Source of the DNA: Synechococcus sp. WH 5701
GTDB lineage: Bacteria; Cyanobacteriota; Cyanobacteriia; PCC-6307; Cyanobiaceae
Direction of reading: 5' to 3'
Assembly: GCF_000153045.1 (NCBI RefSeq)
Contig: NZ_CH724160.1
Coordinates: 435,142 to 499,141 of the forward strand
Length of the DNA stretch: 64,000 nucleotides
A model generated the notes under the pieces. That model ran no database searches. It had not been told where the DNA came from and was given only the letters and a program-made list of their open reading frames with translations. Of the stretch, positions 20,817 through 28,066 are shown one piece after another (within the stretch, counting starts at the first letter, position 1; each line of letters begins with the position of its first letter). The translations under genes were made by a program, and so were the position numbers.

Positions 20817-21835
20817 CCCAGCTCCCATGCCGTTTCCAGGGCCGCCACCATGCTGTCGGCGCGGGCCAGACCTGAACCGGCAATGTCGAAGCCGGTGCCG
20901 TGATCCGGTGAGGTGCGCAGGAAGGGCAGCCCCAGGGTGGTGTTCACAGCGGCATCGAAGGCGAGCAGCTTGACCGGGATCAGCCCCTGATCGTGATACA
21001 GGGCCAGGTAACCGTCGGATCCCTGTCCGTCGCCCCGCCAGGCCGCGGCCGCCCCAAGCCAGCAGCTGTCCGGCGGTAGTGGCCCACGCACCGTCACGGT
21101 GGGGTGCCGCTGCCGCCAGCTCTCCAGCAGAGGAATCAGCCAGTCCTGCTCCTCAGTTCCCAGCTGGCCGCCTTCGCCGGCATGGGGATTCAGACCGGCC
21201 ACCGTCAGGCTGGGCTGGGGCTGGAAGCGCCGGCAGAACGCCAGCAGCATCTCCAGCTGATGCTCCACCAGGGCGGGGGTGAGGGCCTGGGGCACCTGGG
21301 CCAGGGGGATGTGGGTGGTGGCCAGCAGTGTGTTCAGCCGCCAGCTGCCCCCTGGTGAGCGAGCGGTGAACAGCATCGAGGCCTGCTTCCGCCCGCAGAG
21401 TTCCGCCAGCCGCTCGGTCTGACCTGGGTATCGATGGCCGGCGGCATGCCAGGCGTGTTTGGCGATCGGCGCCGTGGTCAGGGCCCCGGCCTGGCCGCTG
21501 AGCACCAGATCCACCGCCGCATTCAGCCAGGCAAAGCTGGCGGCACCACTGGCTGCGCTGCCCTGGCCCGGGATGATCCCTTCCTGCAGGGGTCTGTCCA
21601 GGATGGGGTAGGCACCTGGATCCGCCAGCGGCGTCGCGCTGCGGTCGCGCAGGTCCATATAGGTCTGCTCCAGCCAGCGGCGGCAGCCCACCAGCACCAC
21701 ATTCACCGCCGCACCCCGCGCCTGCAGGGCCGCCAGGGACTTGAGGGTCACCTCGGCACCGATGCCGGCGGGATCCCCCAGGGCCAGGGCGATCACCCCT
21801 TGTTTAGCGTTGCTGCCAGTGGCCTCGAGAGTCAT
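20813..21835 (-). CDS. pdxA: 4-hydroxythreonine-4-phosphate dehydrogenase
   Basis: NAD-dependent step of pyridoxal phosphate synthesis (the DXP-dependent route). The 340-residue protein opens with IALALGDPAGIGAEVTLKSL, has LTTAPIAKHAWHAAG, the metal-binding histidines, GLNPHAGEGGQLG and LYHDQGLIPVKLL, then HGTGFDIAGSG near the end. Its ATG overlaps that of a small divergent gene: the minus-strand start (21833-21835) and the plus-strand start (21834-21836) share bases within one CATG. Confidence 0.95.
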   Translation of the reverse strand: MTLEATGSNAKQGVIALALGDPAGIGAEVTLKSLAALQARGAAVNVVLVGCRRWLEQTYMDLRDRSATPLADPGAYPILDRPLQEGIIPGQGSAASGAASFAWLNAAVDLVLSGQAGALTTAPIAKHAWHAAGHRYPGQTERLAELCGRKQASMLFTARSPGGSWRLNTLLATTHIPLAQVPQALTPALVEHQLEMLLAFCRRFQPQPSLTVAGLNPHAGEGGQLGTEEQDWLIPLLESWRQRHPTVTVRGPLPPDSCWLGAAAAWRGDGQGSDGYLALYHDQGLIPVKLLAFDAAVNTTLGLPFLRTSPDHGTGFDIAGSGLARADSMVAALETAWELG

Positions 21836-22013
21836 GATCCGCTGGTTGCTTCTGGGGGGACTGGTGCTGGGCCTGGCTCAGGGGTTGCAGAAGAAGTGGA
21901 TTGTGATCGACTGGTGTCGCCTGAAGGGTGACCTGAACATTCCCAGCCTCACCAATCTTCAGCCGCTGGCCGCGCCGGTGTGCCCTGAGGAGGTGGAGCC
22001 AGCCCCTCGCTGA
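21834..22013 (+). CDS. Small predicted membrane-anchored protein (59 residues)
   Basis: I do not recognise the family. The first 19 residues form a hydrophobic helix (MIRWLLLGGLVLGLAQGL), then KKWIVIDWCRLKGDL, a pattern of a signal anchor followed by a short polar tail. The ATG overlaps the pdxA start on the opposite strand inside CATG, and the 3' end overlaps the SDR gene by 55 bases. Both overlaps mean the frame could partly be a shadow. The hydrophobic start directly opposite a real start codon and the stable frame argue for a small real gene, which I hold at moderate confidence. Confidence 0.45.
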   Translation: MIRWLLLGGLVLGLAQGLQKKWIVIDWCRLKGDLNIPSLTNLQPLAAPVCPEEVEPAPR

Positions 22014-22921
22014 ACGGCCTGTTCCTCCAGCAGGGAAGCCCTGAATCCTTCCCGGTAGCTGGGATAGCGCAGCCGGTAACCGAGCTCGACGCTCAGCCGC
22101 CTGTTGCTGGTCCGCCGGTTCTCGCTCCAGAAGCTGCGGGCCATTGGACTGAGGCTCTCCTGGATCCGCCCATAGGACTCCACCTCAGGTAGTTTGCAGT
22201 TCAGCAGGTGGGCGGCGTAGCCCAGGGTTTCACTTGAAGGGCAGGGCCTGTCATCCGCCACGTTCAGTAGTGCCGGCCTCTGGGCACTGGGCAGGGCGAG
22301 GTTGTGCAGCAGAGCACCAGTGATGTCATCGACGTGGATGCGGCTGAACACCTGGGCGGGTTTGTGGATCAGGCGGCTGCTGCCGGCGCGCAGGCCGTTG
22401 AACGGGCAGCGTCCCGGCCCGTAGATCGCCGGCAGGCGGAACACCTGCAGGGGTAGACCACTGGCCTCCCAGGCCTGTTCGCAGGCCAGCCTTGCCCGGC
22501 TGCGGGCCAGTCCCGGTGTGGGGGAATCGCTTTCCTGGACCCAGGCGCCGCCGCGATCGCCATAGACCCCGGAGGTGGAGAGGTAGCCCAGCCATTGCAG
22601 CGGCAGGCCGGCCAGGATCGGGCCGAGGCTTTCCAGTACCGGATCCTTGCCGTCACGGCCAGGGGGAACCGTCACCAGCACATGGGTCACGTTCTCCAGG
22701 GCTGCGGGCTCGATTCCCGGCCTGAGCTCGCTGGCGAAGGCCACTGAGCTGATCCCCTCCCCGAGCACGGGATGGCCATCGGGGCGGTGGCTGATCAGCA
22801 CCGGCATGCCAGTGGCGGCCACAGCCGAGGCGAAGCGCTGGCCGCTGTAGCCGCCCCCCAGCACCAGCATCCGGCCGGAGGCCCCCTTCCAGGGGCTGCG
22901 GTTGACAACAGCACTCACCAT
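21959..22921 (-). CDS. NAD-dependent epimerase/dehydratase-like (atypical extended SDR) protein
   Basis: Predicted Rossmann-fold protein of 320 residues. The dinucleotide-binding LVLGGGYSGQRFA is near the N-terminus. YLSTSGVYGDRGGAWVQE (the serine/tyrosine region around the active site) and LPAIYGPGRCPFNGL are typical of the SDR family member often found in picocyanobacteria with a YeeZ-like annotation. The Tyr-x3-Lys pair is not clearly intact, so it may be a binding or atypical enzyme. The ATG at 22921 is preferred; 22951 would add ten residues. Substrate unknown. Confidence 0.8.
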   Translation of the reverse strand: MVSAVVNRSPWKGASGRMLVLGGGYSGQRFASAVAATGMPVLISHRPDGHPVLGEGISSVAFASELRPGIEPAALENVTHVLVTVPPGRDGKDPVLESLGPILAGLPLQWLGYLSTSGVYGDRGGAWVQESDSPTPGLARSRARLACEQAWEASGLPLQVFRLPAIYGPGRCPFNGLRAGSSRLIHKPAQVFSRIHVDDITGALLHNLALPSAQRPALLNVADDRPCPSSETLGYAAHLLNCKLPEVESYGRIQESLSPMARSFWSENRRTSNRRLSVELGYRLRYPSYREGFRASLLEEQAVQRGAGSTSSGHTGAASG

Positions 22922-22953
22922 GAGTACACCTGTATCACTGCTCGATTCCATTG

Positions 22954-23172
22954 ATGGCCGCCTCCTGCTTCTCTACACCCCGTCTTCTCCCCGCGAGCCT
23001 GGGCCGCCCAGGCCGGGTCCGTCCGTGGAGCCTCCCCCGTGCCTTGGGGGCTCTTCCACTGTTGGTGGTGGCTCTCGTGCTCACGGCCGCCCTGGTGGCT
23101 CCCGAACAGCCCGAGCAGCTCGCGGCCGTCTGCGAGCGCCACAACGGGCCAGCCGCCTGCCGCGTCTGGTGA
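22954..23172 (+). CDS. Small membrane/exported protein of unknown function (72 residues)
   Basis: Not recognised with certainty. A basic, proline-rich N-terminus is followed by one strong hydrophobic helix (about residues 33-48, LGALPLLVVALVLTAALVA) and a short tail with two cysteines (CERHNGPAACRVW). A tail with paired cysteines after a signal-like helix would suit a small lumenal or periplasmic protein. The start is uncertain: the ATG at 22954 follows a TTG at 22951, and the true start may be further in. It sits between the divergent SDR gene and the convergent HNH gene, 13 bases before the latter. Confidence 0.5.
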   Translation: MAASCFSTPRLLPASLGRPGRVRPWSLPRALGALPLLVVALVLTAALVAPEQPEQLAAVCERHNGPAACRVW

Positions 23173-23185
23173 AGGGGTCTTGGCT

Positions 23186-23602
23186 TCAGGCCGCCTGCAG
23201 GGTCATGGCCGGCCTCTGGGGCAGGTCTGAGGACTGGGTTGCTGCTGCTGGCTCGGGAGTGGCCCACTGCAACAGGCGTATGGCCAGGCGCAGGTCGCCA
23301 TCCATCCAGGCCCGGATCGCCATCGCCCGGCGTGGATCGTAGAAGCGCTGACGCCGGTACCAGTCGAAGGCGTCGGCGTCGCTTTTGTGGCCGTTGCAGG
23401 CCAGGCAGGCGGGAACGCAGTTTTCGGTCACACTCAGCCCGCCGCGGCAGCGCGGCATCAGATGATCAATTGACTCGGAACGATTGCCACAATAAATACA
23501 ACGATTTTGGGTCTGTTTGTGCAGGGATTGTCTCCAGCGTCTGACACGCAACTTGGGGCAGAGATCCTCAAGGAAGACCGCATCCCTGACCTGCATTCCC
23601 AT
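23186..23602 (-). CDS. HNH endonuclease family protein
   Basis: Predicted metal-dependent nuclease of 138 residues. The HNH core is complete: a CxxC pair (35, 38), IDHLMPRCRGG with the Asp-His pair (46-47), Asn61, and a second CxxC pair (66, 69) with ACLACNGHK. A basic segment before it (RVRRWRQSL) could contact DNA. The C-terminal third (YDPRRAMAIRAWMDGDLRLAIRLLQWA) is helical and is not part of the HNH fold. The first 45 or so codons, including TGT ATT TAT TGT and TCA ATT GAT CAT, are far richer in A+T than the rest. It is divergent from the SNF2-like helicase across 137 bases. Confidence 0.85.
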   Translation of the reverse strand: MGMQVRDAVFLEDLCPKLRVRRWRQSLHKQTQNRCIYCGNRSESIDHLMPRCRGGLSVTENCVPACLACNGHKSDADAFDWYRRQRFYDPRRAMAIRAWMDGDLRLAIRLLQWATPEPAAATQSSDLPQRPAMTLQAA

Positions 23603-23685
23603 GCCTCGGTTGCGGACAGTTTGCCCATGGCTTCTGGTCTGTCAATGTGTCGACGACTTCATTTTTTCAAGCTGATCGCCAAGGC

Positions 23686-23713
23686 TTGTTCACGGCGCCA
23701 AGCTGACTAGACT
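23686..23713 (+). promoter_or_regulatory. Candidate promoter of the SNF2-like helicase gene
   Basis: TTGTTC (23686-23691) and TAGACT (23708-23713) are spaced by 16 bases and lie 27 bases before the GTG start. On the minus strand the same region holds a perfect TTGACA (23640-23645) facing the HNH gene, but its -10 partner is weak. Confidence 0.35.
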
Positions 23714-23739
23714 TCAACTCCAATGACGGACGCGCGTCG

Positions 23740-25356
23740 GTGTCCCTGCGAGCCACGCGAGGGACTCAGCCGCGCTGCCTGCTGCAGCTTGGGTCCTGCG
23801 GCCTGATCGAGGTGATCTCCCCGTTCGATCCGGTCACCCAGGCCCAGTTGCGCCGGATCAGGCCGGCGGGCCGCTGGCGTGCCCAGCGCCATTGCTGGGA
23901 GTTTCCGCTCGAGGCCGCAGGCCAGTTGCAGGCTCTGCTGGGCGCGCGCTTTGCGATCGAGCCCGGCCTGGCCCAGTGGATGGCCTGGCTGCGCCAGCCA
24001 CTGCCCCCCCTGCCGCCGCATCGTGAGTTGGTGGCGGCTGCCCAGCTGGAGGCCCCCCTGCCGGACGGGCGGCAGCTCTTCAGCCACCAGCGCACGGCGG
24101 CCCGCTGGTTGCTGGCTCGCCGTGGGGCTGTCCTGGCCCATGCGATGGGCCTGGGCAAGACCCTCACAGCCCTGGTGGCAGCCCGCGCCCTCTCCCGTTG
24201 CGCCGACTGCCGCATTGCCGTGGTGGCCCCGGTGGGTCTGCACGGCTTCTGGAGGCAGGAGTCCCTGGCCCTTGAACTGGCTGTGGAGCTGTTCAGCTGG
24301 GCGCGGTTGCCGGCGGAGCTGCCCCCTGCCGGCACCGTGCTGCTCGTGGATGAGGCCCATTTCGCCCAGAACCTGGCGGCGGCCCGTACCCGGGCCCTGC
24401 TGCGCCTGGCCCGTCACCCGCGCCTGCGGGCGATCTGGCTCCTGAGCGGCACCCCGATGAAGAACGGCCGCCCGCGGCAGCTCTTCCCCCTGCTGGCGGC
24501 GATCGATCATCCCCTCGGCCGGGATCAGCTCAGCTTTGAGCAGACCTATTGCCAGGGCCATTGGCGTGAAAGCGGCGGGCGCCGCCACTGGCAGGCCAGC
24601 GGGGCTGAACGTCTGGAGGACCTGCACCGGCTGATTCAGCCGTTGGTGCTGCATCGGCGCAAGCAGGATTGCCTCGACCTTCCCCCCAAACAACGCCTGA
24701 TCTGCCCCGTGGCGCTCAACGCCAGCCAGGCCCAGGGGTTTGAGCATGAGCTGCAGCAGCGGGTGGAGAACTACCGCCTGCGGGCCGCCCGCGGCGAGGT
24801 GCGCCGCGACGCTGAATCCCTGGCGATGCTCACGGCCCTCAGGCAGATCGGCGCGGCCTACAAGGTGCCGGCGGCCCAGGCTCTGGTCACGCAGTTGCTC
24901 GTGGGTGGAGCCGCGGTGGTGGTGTTCACGGCCTTCGTGGCTCCTGCCGAGCGGCTGGCCGCGAGCCTGGGTGGTGCCGTGCTCACGGGCCGTCTCAAGC
25001 CACCGGAGCGGCAGCGCCAGGTGGAGCGCTTCCAGGCGGGCCGGGTGCCGTTGCTGGTGGCCACCTTCGCAGTCGCGGGCCTTGGCTTCACCCTGCACCG
25101 CGCCAGTCACGTTGTGCTGCTGGAGAGGCCCTGGACCCCGGGCGACACCGAGCAGGCGGAGGACCGGGCCCATCGCATCGGCATGGCCGGTCCCCTCACC
25201 GCCCACTGGCTGCAGCTGGGGGTGGCCGATCAGCTGGTGGATGGGCTGATCGCCAGCAAGGCCGAGCGGATTGCCCTGGCCCTCGGTGGCCGTCAGGCGA
25301 TCCTGCGCCGCCAGGCCCTGCCGGCGATGGTGCGCCAGTTACTGGAGGCCTGGTGA
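23740..25356 (+). CDS. SNF2-family helicase with HARP-like N-terminus (SMARCAL1/ZRANB3-like)
   Basis: Predicted DNA-dependent ATPase of 538 residues. Residues about 20-75 resemble a HARP module (SPFDPVTQAQLRRI, then RWRAQRHCWEFPLE). The SNF2 core follows: HQRTAARWLL (Q-motif region, 116-125), GLGKT (137-141), DEAH (204-207), LSGTPMKN (235-242), and in lobe 2 the VVVFTAF, ATFAVAGLGFTLHRA and QAEDRAHRIG (472-481) motifs. Proteins of this type rewind or remodel forked DNA. The start is a GTG at 23740; the nearest ATG upstream is in another frame. Its divergent neighbour is an HNH nuclease, so together they hold the two activities that ZRANB3 has in one chain. Confidence 0.85.
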   Translation: MSLRATRGTQPRCLLQLGSCGLIEVISPFDPVTQAQLRRIRPAGRWRAQRHCWEFPLEAAGQLQALLGARFAIEPGLAQWMAWLRQPLPPLPPHRELVAAAQLEAPLPDGRQLFSHQRTAARWLLARRGAVLAHAMGLGKTLTALVAARALSRCADCRIAVVAPVGLHGFWRQESLALELAVELFSWARLPAELPPAGTVLLVDEAHFAQNLAAARTRALLRLARHPRLRAIWLLSGTPMKNGRPRQLFPLLAAIDHPLGRDQLSFEQTYCQGHWRESGGRRHWQASGAERLEDLHRLIQPLVLHRRKQDCLDLPPKQRLICPVALNASQAQGFEHELQQRVENYRLRAARGEVRRDAESLAMLTALRQIGAAYKVPAAQALVTQLLVGGAAVVVFTAFVAPAERLAASLGGAVLTGRLKPPERQRQVERFQAGRVPLLVATFAVAGLGFTLHRASHVVLLERPWTPGDTEQAEDRAHRIGMAGPLTAHWLQLGVADQLVDGLIASKAERIALALGGRQAILRRQALPAMVRQLLEAW

Positions 25357-25357
25357 G

Positions 25358-25786
25358 TCAGGGGGCCGCCGCCGCCGGAATGTCGCGGCAGCTTTCCTGG
25401 CGCACACGGATGTCGGTGACCAGCTGGGGATCGCCGGCATCCTTCGAGGGGTTTCCGTTGCTGGTGGCCTTGAGCAGCTCCGCCGCCTTGTCGATGTCCT
25501 GGCAGGCCCTGGCCTGCTCGCCCCTGAGGGTGTGGATCACGAAGCGGTCACTGAGGGGACGGGCCTCAAGCGGGAAGGTGCTCACCACCTTGTCGCAGCG
25601 CTCCAGGGCCTGATCGAGCCGATCAACCTTGACCTCATCGAGGCATTCGTCCTGGCGCAGCCGTGGCGATTCCGTGGTCGGGGGGGGCGCCGCGGTACAA
25701 CCGGCCAGGGCCAGGGTCAGCGCCAGAGCGCACCAGAGGGCCCGAGGGGATTCAGCGCAAAGGGAATCAGTAGGAATAGCGGTCAT
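25358..25786 (-). CDS. Predicted lipoprotein of unknown function
   Basis: Protein of 142 residues with a hydrophobic segment ending in a lipobox (LALAGC at about residues 25-30), so it is probably lipid-anchored after Sec export. The mature part has four cysteines (in DECLD, ERCDK, ARACQD and QESCRD), spaced as if they form two disulfides. The ATG at 25786 gives a good signal peptide. It overlaps the 3' end of the upstream secreted-protein gene by 20 bases, so the two exported proteins are probably coexpressed. No family recognised. Confidence 0.7.
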   Translation of the reverse strand: MTAIPTDSLCAESPRALWCALALTLALAGCTAAPPPTTESPRLRQDECLDEVKVDRLDQALERCDKVVSTFPLEARPLSDRFVIHTLRGEQARACQDIDKAAELLKATSNGNPSKDAGDPQLVTDIRVRQESCRDIPAAAAP

Positions 25787-26276
25787 TGCGAGTGGTTCCG
25801 CCGCCGCTGGGGATGGGAACAGGACCAGTGCTTCCACTTGCTGGGATGTCGGTCCTCAGTGGCGCGGGTTTTTCACTGCCATAGAGGGCTCCGATGAAGC
25901 GGCCGCAGTCGGGGAAGGCATCGGGGGATTTCACCACGGCCTCGGTGATCATCACGGCGGCATGTTCAGGCGAGGTCTTGAACAGACTGGCGCTCTGGCG
26001 CTTGATCAGGGCGTAGGCGGCGGTCCAGCTCACCTCGTGGTCATTGCCGGCCTTGCGCATGAAGCAGTACACCTCTGCGCCCTTGTTGCCTGGATCGCTG
26101 GGGTCCGGCTGACTGACCTGGGCCAGCCGCGTCGGTTGGCTCAGCAGGGGCAGAGGACTCGCCAGGAGCAGCAGGGCGGGCACCAGGATCCCCCGCAGGG
26201 CCGATCTCAGCCTGCGGCTACGGTCTCTGGCCGGCGCCGTTGAAGTTGAGAAGGGGCAGAGGAGACGGGAGAGCAT
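25767..26276 (-). CDS. Secreted protein of unknown function, probably conserved in picocyanobacteria
   Basis: Protein of 169 residues with a basic N-terminus and a hydrophobic signal segment (RGILVPALLLLASPLPLLS). The mature region has a well-ordered core (GAEVYCFMRKAGNDHEVSWTAAYALIKRQ, then TSPEHAAVMITEAVVKSPDAFPDCG) with two cysteines and a low-complexity Gly/Ser/Pro tail. The core looks like a domain of unknown function seen in marine Synechococcus proteins, but I cannot name it securely. The ATG at 26276 is the start that gives a signal peptide. It overlaps the following lipoprotein gene by 20 bases. Confidence 0.75.
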   Translation of the reverse strand: MLSRLLCPFSTSTAPARDRSRRLRSALRGILVPALLLLASPLPLLSQPTRLAQVSQPDPSDPGNKGAEVYCFMRKAGNDHEVSWTAAYALIKRQSASLFKTSPEHAAVMITEAVVKSPDAFPDCGRFIGALYGSEKPAPLRTDIPASGSTGPVPIPSGGGTTRNDRYSY

Positions 26277-26357
26277 CGAATCGGTTCGTGGAGCCAGGCA
26301 TCGGGCACCAACGTATCGGTCGACTCCGAACTGTCGAGGGGGAGGCACTGGCGCTTG

Positions 26358-26879
26358 TCAACTGGAGGAATGACCAGCTGTGAATGACAGCACCAGCCTG
26401 ATTACCATGGGCACCACCAGCAGCACCGTGATCAGCCGCACCGCGTGAAGGGCAGCTACGGCGGCACCGACACCGAATTCAGTGCCCACCAGGCTCATGC
26501 CGCTGATGCCTCCGGGGGCAGCCCCCAGCAGGGTGATGATCGGACTCACCCCCAGCAGCCGGCTGCTCCAGAGGCCAACCACCAGGCCGGTGGCCACCAG
26601 GGTGACGGTGATCAGGATCGCCGGCCGCCACAGTTGCCGCAGTTCCGTCAGCGCTGCGCTGGTGAGGCCGGTGCCGATCACCGTGCCGATGGCGATCTCA
26701 AGGCCCGTGCGGGTCCCAGGGGGCCAGTGGGCCACATCCCATCGCCCGCTCATGCTCACCAGCCCCGCACCGAGCAGGGCTCCCGCCAGGGGCGCCGCTG
26801 GAATCCCCGTTCGCAGGGCGAGCAAGCCACCGCCCAGGCCGGCCAGGAGGTAGATCGCCAGAGTGGCCAGGCTGGACAT
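26358..26879 (-). CDS. AbrB-family (PF05145-type) membrane protein, half-length
   Basis: Integral membrane protein of 173 residues with about five hydrophobic helices and the glycine-rich repeats of this family (LAGLGGGLLALRTGIPAAPLAGALLGA; TLLGAAPGGISGMSLVGTEFG). Full-length members, such as E. coli AbrB, have two such halves and about 350 residues; this has one. The name should not be confused with the AbrB DNA-binding regulators, to which it shows no resemblance. Function in cyanobacteria unknown, probably transport. It is upstream of two genes for exported proteins on the same strand. Confidence 0.75.
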   Translation of the reverse strand: MSSLATLAIYLLAGLGGGLLALRTGIPAAPLAGALLGAGLVSMSGRWDVAHWPPGTRTGLEIAIGTVIGTGLTSAALTELRQLWRPAILITVTLVATGLVVGLWSSRLLGVSPIITLLGAAPGGISGMSLVGTEFGVGAAVAALHAVRLITVLLVVPMVIRLVLSFTAGHSSS

Positions 26880-26971
26880 GGCCGCAGGTGACGCCAGGAC
26901 GACTCAGTCTGGGAGATGGCTTGAGCGGTGGGCGGTTCTGTGTTGTGATCGGCCTTCTTGGTTCGATTGCC

Positions 26972-27256
26972 ATGGCCCCTGAATCGGTGTCGTTCCGCAT
27001 CACCCGCACGGCGGAAGATCTCGCCCAGACGGTGGCGGCCTTGTCGCACCGGCTGGTGCACCTGGAGCAACGGCTTGGTCTGCTGGAGATGGCGCTGGAG
27101 GAAGACCAGCAGCCGGAGCCCGATCAGCTCCAGGCTCTCTCCAATGTGGAGGTGCTGCTGCGGGACTGCCGCCAGCTGCTCGAGACGTCAGCCCCGGTGT
27201 CCGCTCCGTTGGCTGTCGAGCCTGCCCCGCCGCAGGAGCTGGACCTGGCCGCCTAG
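26972..27256 (+). CDS. Small coiled-coil protein of unknown function
   Basis: Protein of 94 residues. Residues about 15-70 are predicted helical with heptad-like leucines (TVAALSHRLVHLEQRLGLLEMALEE, then LQALSNVEVLLRDCRQLLE), followed by an Ala/Pro-rich tail. No membrane segment or signal. The ATG at 26972 is preferred because the upstream open frame is not coding in character. Divergent from the AbrB-family gene by 92 bases. No family recognised. Confidence 0.65.
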   Translation: MAPESVSFRITRTAEDLAQTVAALSHRLVHLEQRLGLLEMALEEDQQPEPDQLQALSNVEVLLRDCRQLLETSAPVSAPLAVEPAPPQELDLAA

Positions 27257-27363
27257 GGCGTTTGCTCCACCTGGCGGGCTGGGTTCCACGCTTCGTTCAG
27301 ACCAATATCACTCAAGCTGGCGGTGACCTGCTTCTGGGTGGCAGAATGAAAAGAAAAACAACC

Positions 27364-27585
27364 ATGGCCAACACCTATCCGGCCTGCCCCCTGCCCCGGA
27401 ACGGGGGGTCGTTGGCGCCTCAGTCCACCATCCACCGCCCTGGCTACATCGAAGGTGGCCATCAGCTTGAGAAGCTGGAATTCGCCTTGGCCATCGCCAT
27501 CAGCCGTGGGGACAGCAGCCGGGCGGGCCAGCTGCGCTCCCAGATCGATGCCATCGGTGGTCTGGGCGAAGAGCCAGGCACCTGA
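27364..27585 (+). CDS. Small hypothetical protein (73 residues)
   Basis: No recognised domain. The C-terminal half (GYIEGGHQLEKLEFALAIAISRGDSSRAGQLRSQIDAIGG) is an amphipathic helical pair that resembles other short helical proteins in picocyanobacteria. The ATG at 27364 is preferred over an in-frame ATG at 27346 that would add KRKTT. Transcribed in the same direction as the small genes on both sides, with 107 and 126 bases between. Confidence 0.6.
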   Translation: MANTYPACPLPRNGGSLAPQSTIHRPGYIEGGHQLEKLEFALAIAISRGDSSRAGQLRSQIDAIGGLGEEPGT

Positions 27586-27711
27586 CAGCTGAAATTGTCT
27601 CTTCCTGTCTGGATTCCTCTCTCTTTCAAGCCAACTTCTCGCTCAAGCGTTAAGGTGGTTGAAGATTGATCTGTTGTTGTGCTTGCGGTTCAAACGCGAT
27701 CTTCGATCGCC

Positions 27712-27903
27712 ATGTCACAAGGATCAGAGCAACGAAGCCAGTTCCTCCGCGATGCGGCCAAGCATGAATCCCGTGCCGAAGCTGCTGCCCAACGTGGTGA
27801 TCTCGTCGAAGCGGCCCAGGCTGTACTCAAATCCCTCGATTGCGAGCGCCGAGCCGGCAGTATCGGCCCCCAGATTCTCCAGGTGATCAAGCCCAGATCC
27901 TGA
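27712..27903 (+). CDS. Small hypothetical protein (63 residues)
   Basis: No recognised domain. It is hydrophilic and helical throughout (FLRDAAKHESRAEAAAQRGDLVEAAQAVLKSLDCERRAG), like a single helix-turn-helix repeat. The ATG at 27712 is the best start. The 126 bases upstream are relatively rich in A+T for this window and probably hold its promoter. An inverted repeat follows the stop by 22 bases. Confidence 0.6.
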   Translation: MSQGSEQRSQFLRDAAKHESRAEAAAQRGDLVEAAQAVLKSLDCERRAGSIGPQILQVIKPRS

Positions 27904-27925
27904 GAGCCTGCTTCAGTGCTCTTCA

Positions 27926-27945
27926 TTCAGAGCCAAGGCTCTGAA
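27926..27945. terminator. Hairpin between a small gene and tRNA-Gly
   Basis: TTCAGAGC and GCTCTGAA form a perfect 8-bp stem around a CAAG loop. The hairpin lies between the plus-strand small gene and the 3' end of the minus-strand tRNA, so it could end transcripts from either side. There is no T run, so the function is inferred from position only. Confidence 0.4.
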
Positions 27946-27966
27946 AATGAATTCATCTCAGACTCA

Positions 27967-28038
27967 AGCGGGTGACCGGACTCGAACCGGCGACGTTCAG
28001 CTTGGGAAGCTGACATTCTACCACTGAATTACACCCGC
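27967..28038 (-). tRNA. tRNA-Gly (anticodon CCC)
   Basis: On the minus strand the 72 bases fold as a tRNA: 7-bp acceptor GCGGGTG/CACCCGC with discriminator T, a D arm (TTCAGTGGTAGAA), an anticodon stem TCAGC/GCTGA with loop TTCCCAA giving anticodon CCC, and a T arm with TTCGAGT. It reads GGG codons. The 3' CCA is not encoded. Hairpin-forming repeats flank it on both sides (27926-27945 and 28044-28094). Confidence 0.95.
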
Positions 28039-28043
28039 ATTTC

Positions 28044-28064
28044 TTCACCCTAGCAAAGGGTGAA
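28044..28064. repeat. Inverted repeat upstream of tRNA-Gly
   Basis: TTCACCC (28044-28050) and GGGTGAA (28058-28064) form a perfect 7-bp stem with a 7-base loop, 5 bases from the tRNA 5' end. With the longer palindrome at 28067-28094 it makes two adjacent hairpins in the 70-base gap between the aminotransferase stop and the tRNA. Confidence 0.6.
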
Positions 28065-28066
28065 CA

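Noticed and set aside
26358-26879. AbrB-type transcription regulator
   Set aside because: The name is shared, but the protein is hydrophobic with several membrane helices and lacks a DNA-binding swapped-hairpin domain.
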